This document shows positions 5,631-7,145 of a DNA stretch of 7,145 nt, in pieces. Below the pieces are notes generated by a model. The model was not told where the DNA came from. It made no database searches and was given only the letters and a program-made list of their open reading frames with translations. Numbering within the stretch: the first letter of the stretch is position 1; each line of letters begins with the position of its first letter. The stretch spans positions 1 to 7,145 of the forward strand of contig JAOZLU010000221.1 in NCBI GenBank assembly GCA_029934695.1, in the 5' to 3' direction. This DNA is from Desulfobacterales bacterium. GTDB lineage: Bacteria > Desulfobacterota > Desulfobacteria > Desulfobacterales > 4be13. The translations under genes were made by a program, and so were the position numbers.

Positions 5631-5923
5631 TGTCTGCTATAAACTTTATTTTGGGTATTGCCACTGTCGGGCTTGGTTTGCAAGTCATAGGGGCGCTTGT
5701 GGATTTATTGGACAGCATAAGCACAAACCGGATGGTGACAAACCGCCATATCCAGGAACTGACTTTTGCAAATCAGAAAAATGGGGTGTTTTGTGGATAT
5801 CTGGAGAATCACGGACACTCCATGCAGAACGATCAGTTGAATGAAGGGCTGAGACTGTTTTTGGATTCTGTTGATAAGAGTCAGCAAGATGGGCGGAAGA
5901 GTGTCAATAAAATGAGGATATAG
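5630..5923 (+). CDS. Small one-helix membrane protein, possibly frameshifted near its end
   Basis: A 97-aa product with one hydrophobic, Gly-containing helix at residues 5-27 (NFILGIATVGLGLQVIGALV), then a polar cytoplasmic or periplasmic part. It lacks a cleavable signal, so it is probably an inner-membrane anchor. GGAGGG just before the ATG and a one-base stop-start overlap with the previous gene indicate translational coupling. The C-terminus in this frame (GRKSVNKMRI) ends at TAG 5921. A shift of one base near 5915-5918 would continue with ERIKKHLDGFLLRM and SEGLLTTNFNH to TAA at 6000-6002, an amphipathic helix that looks like genuine protein. This suggests either a recent frameshift or a sequencing error, and the ancestral length would be about 123 aa. 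No family recognised. Confidence 0.7.
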   Translation: MSAINFILGIATVGLGLQVIGALVDLLDSISTNRMVTNRHIQELTFANQKNGVFCGYLENHGHSMQNDQLNEGLRLFLDSVDKSQQDGRKSVNKMRI

Positions 5924-6019
5924 GGAACGCATCAAGAAACATCTGGATGGGTTTTTGCTGCGTATGTCCGAGGGGTTGCTGACAACCAATTTTAATCATT
6001 AAAAAATGGAGGGTTATCC

Positions 6020-6508
6020 ATGAAAAAAACAATTTTAATTCTTATGGTGTTTTCTTTGGTCTGCTGTCCGGCTGTATTTGCAGGCTCTTTTCAGAAGCTG
6101 GTGGGAAAAGGCATGGAAGCCGGTTCTCATGCTCTTACTGCCAGATCGGGATATTGTGATGCGTCGAGAGCGGAAGATAACGCCCTGACTGAAGTTGCAA
6201 AAGAGGCAGCAGTTCCGGCAGCGGTAGTTGCTTATGGCATGGGATCGGCCGCGGTTTCAGGAGCAGGGACACTGACCGGTTACGCGGGAATGGCCTCCGC
6301 TGTCTCCAGCTTGGGACTGGGCGGCGCGACAACAACAATTGCGGGTGCAATGGGAAGTTCAGCTACCGGGGCCGCTGCTACCGCGGTGGTGACATCAGCA
6401 GTCGGGGGGCCGATTGTGATGGGGGTGATTGTTGTGGGCGGAACTGCCGCTGTTTCCTACGGGGTTTACAAGGCAGGGCAGGCTGCCTGGGAATGGTTTG
6501 GCGATTAG
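6020..6508 (+). CDS. Exported Gly/Ala-rich protein with glycine-zipper-like hydrophobic region
   Basis: A 162-aa protein with a classic Sec signal peptide (MKKTILILMVFSLVCC, probable cleavage after VFA at residue 21). The mature part has a charged segment (about residues 22-65, one Cys at 46) and then about 85 residues dominated by Gly, Ala, Ser and Val. These include GAGTLTGYAGMASAV, GLGGATTTIAGAMGSS and VGGPIVMGVIVVGGTAAV, ending AAWEWFGD. Such GxxxG/AxxxG-rich segments pack as membrane helices in pore-forming peptides and outer-membrane or periplasmic proteins; insertion into a membrane is inference. GGAGGG (6008-6013) gives a strong start. It is the last gene before a hairpin and may be the effector of the operon. 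A structural lipoprotein-like role is possible but no lipobox is seen. Confidence 0.78.
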   Translation: MKKTILILMVFSLVCCPAVFAGSFQKLVGKGMEAGSHALTARSGYCDASRAEDNALTEVAKEAAVPAAVVAYGMGSAAVSGAGTLTGYAGMASAVSSLGLGGATTTIAGAMGSSATGAAATAVVTSAVGGPIVMGVIVVGGTAAVSYGVYKAGQAAWEWFGD

Positions 6509-6516
6509 TCCTGCTC

Positions 6517-6550
6517 TCTCTCCTCTTCAAATGTCTCTGAAGAGGAGAGA
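6517..6550 (+). terminator. 13-bp perfect hairpin after the glycine-rich gene
   Basis: Arms 6517-6529 (TCTCTCCTCTTCA) and 6538-6550 are exact reverse complements around an 8-nt loop. No T-run follows, so it is not a textbook Rho-independent terminator. It may be a weak or partial terminator or an mRNA-stabilising hairpin separating the operon from the TPR gene. Confidence 0.5.
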
Positions 6551-6625
6551 ATCATGACAATCTTGGCTCCTCGGTTAAGTTGTGCTGTTTGATAACATTG
6601 ACTTGTGACGATAAGGAAAAATTCC

Positions 6626-7145
6626 ATGAATGAAACAGAAAAAGAGATTAATGAGTTGAACGAGAATATCGCGGCGGAGCCTGAATATGCGGTGAATTAT
6701 ATAAAACGTGCGCGCTGCCACTTAATGGAGAAAAACTATGCAAAGGCTCATGATGATTTCGATAAAGCCCTTGAGGTCGATTCCGAAAAGGCATTCACCT
6801 ATATAGATGAAGCTGTCAAATTCGGGCCTGATGATGCTTGGAATTATGTAATGCGTGGAACATATTTATATTATTCAGGAAAACGACAACATGGTGATGC
6901 ATTAGATGATTTTAACAAGGCAATCAAACTTGATCCTGAAAATGACCATGCTTATAATGGACGTGGGACATGTCTCTCTGAGAGCCAGAATTATGATGAT
7001 TCTCTGAATGATTTTACGAAAGCCATTGAAATAGATCCTCAGAATGCTTGGAGTTATATGAATCGTGGCGAGTGTTATAAAAGAGAAGGCAACTATGAAA
7101 AAGCGTTAAGCGATTTTGACAAAGCCATTGAACTTGATCCTCAGA
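6626..7145 (+). CDS. TPR-repeat protein (3' end outside the window)
   Basis: The frame is open from ATG 6626 (AAGGA at 6613-6617, 8 nt upstream) to the window edge, giving 173 residues. After a short acidic N-terminus (MNETEKEINELNENIAAEPE) there are about four tetratricopeptide repeats. Their signatures are NYAKAHDDFDKALEVD, DALDDFNKAIKLDPEN, NYDDSLNDFTKAIEIDPQN and NYEKALSDFDKAIELDPQ, with RG or GRG at the start of most first helices. TPRs are protein-protein scaffolds. There is no signal peptide, so a cytoplasmic location is expected. The second unit is irregular: after DSEKAFTYI it jumps to DEAVKFGPDDAW, as if the middle of one repeat were lost. Codon choice is more A/T-rich than in the genes before it. 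Whether it belongs to the sigma-54 operon is uncertain, because a hairpin and 117 bp separate it from the previous gene and no clear promoter of its own is visible. Confidence 0.85.
   Translation, partial: MNETEKEINELNENIAAEPEYAVNYIKRARCHLMEKNYAKAHDDFDKALEVDSEKAFTYIDEAVKFGPDDAWNYVMRGTYLYYSGKRQHGDALDDFNKAIKLDPENDHAYNGRGTCLSESQNYDDSLNDFTKAIEIDPQNAWSYMNRGECYKREGNYEKALSDFDKAIELDPQ

Noticed and set aside
5944..5959. Second sigma-54-like site, TGGATGG-N4-TTGCT, before the exported glycine-rich gene
   Set aside because: GG and GC spacing is right, but CAC is missing and the stretch overlaps the apparent C-terminal coding extension of the previous gene. It probably arises by chance.

Overview
The window is a moderate-GC accessory (defence or toxin-antitoxin) region of a bacterium. 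The mix of AbiEi/AbiEii, Phd and UPF0175 toxin-antitoxin genes, dispersed repeats, a sigma-54 enhancer-binding activator and TPR proteins fits a sulfate-reducing Desulfobacterota-type genome. That assignment is inference from gene style, because no rRNA or other taxonomic marker is present.

Left half (1-3692): a repeat-derived reading frame enters from the left edge. It is followed by a sigma-70-like promoter that overlaps a perfect 17-bp inverted repeat, then a type IV toxin-antitoxin pair (AbiEi-like antitoxin-repressor and AbiEii-like nucleotidyltransferase toxin). Overlapping the toxin gene is an activator with an N-terminal RtcR-type CARF sensor domain, a complete sigma-54-interacting AAA+ domain (GETGTGKE, GAFTGA, LDE) and a Fis-type DNA-binding helix-turn-helix.

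Middle (3693-4756): this is a toxin-antitoxin graveyard. An intact Phd-like antitoxin is followed by a toxin start codon whose reading frame runs into a repeat after about seven codons. Next come an unrecognised coding remnant and a UPF0175 antitoxin broken by two frameshifts. A repeat element occurs three times: near position 1, inside the 3' end of the AbiEii gene, and in the broken toxin. Part of it is palindromic, and it stays translatable in the same frame in the first two copies.

Right half (4757-7145): a strong sigma-54 promoter match (TGGCATG-N4-CTGCA) sits just upstream of a run of five small same-strand genes. They encode a 97-aa unknown protein, a 154-aa helical protein with three 18-residue repeats, a one-helix membrane protein (possibly frameshifted), an exported Gly/Ala-rich protein with a glycine-zipper-like hydrophobic region, and, after a hairpin, a TPR protein that runs off the window.

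Working model (inference): the CARF activator senses an RNA-derived ligand, such as a cyclic or linear oligoadenylate or an RNA end, and switches on the downstream membrane-oriented operon from the sigma-54 promoter. The operon proteins match no family I recognise, so the CARF/sigma-54-gated cassette is the best candidate for an undescribed system in this window.
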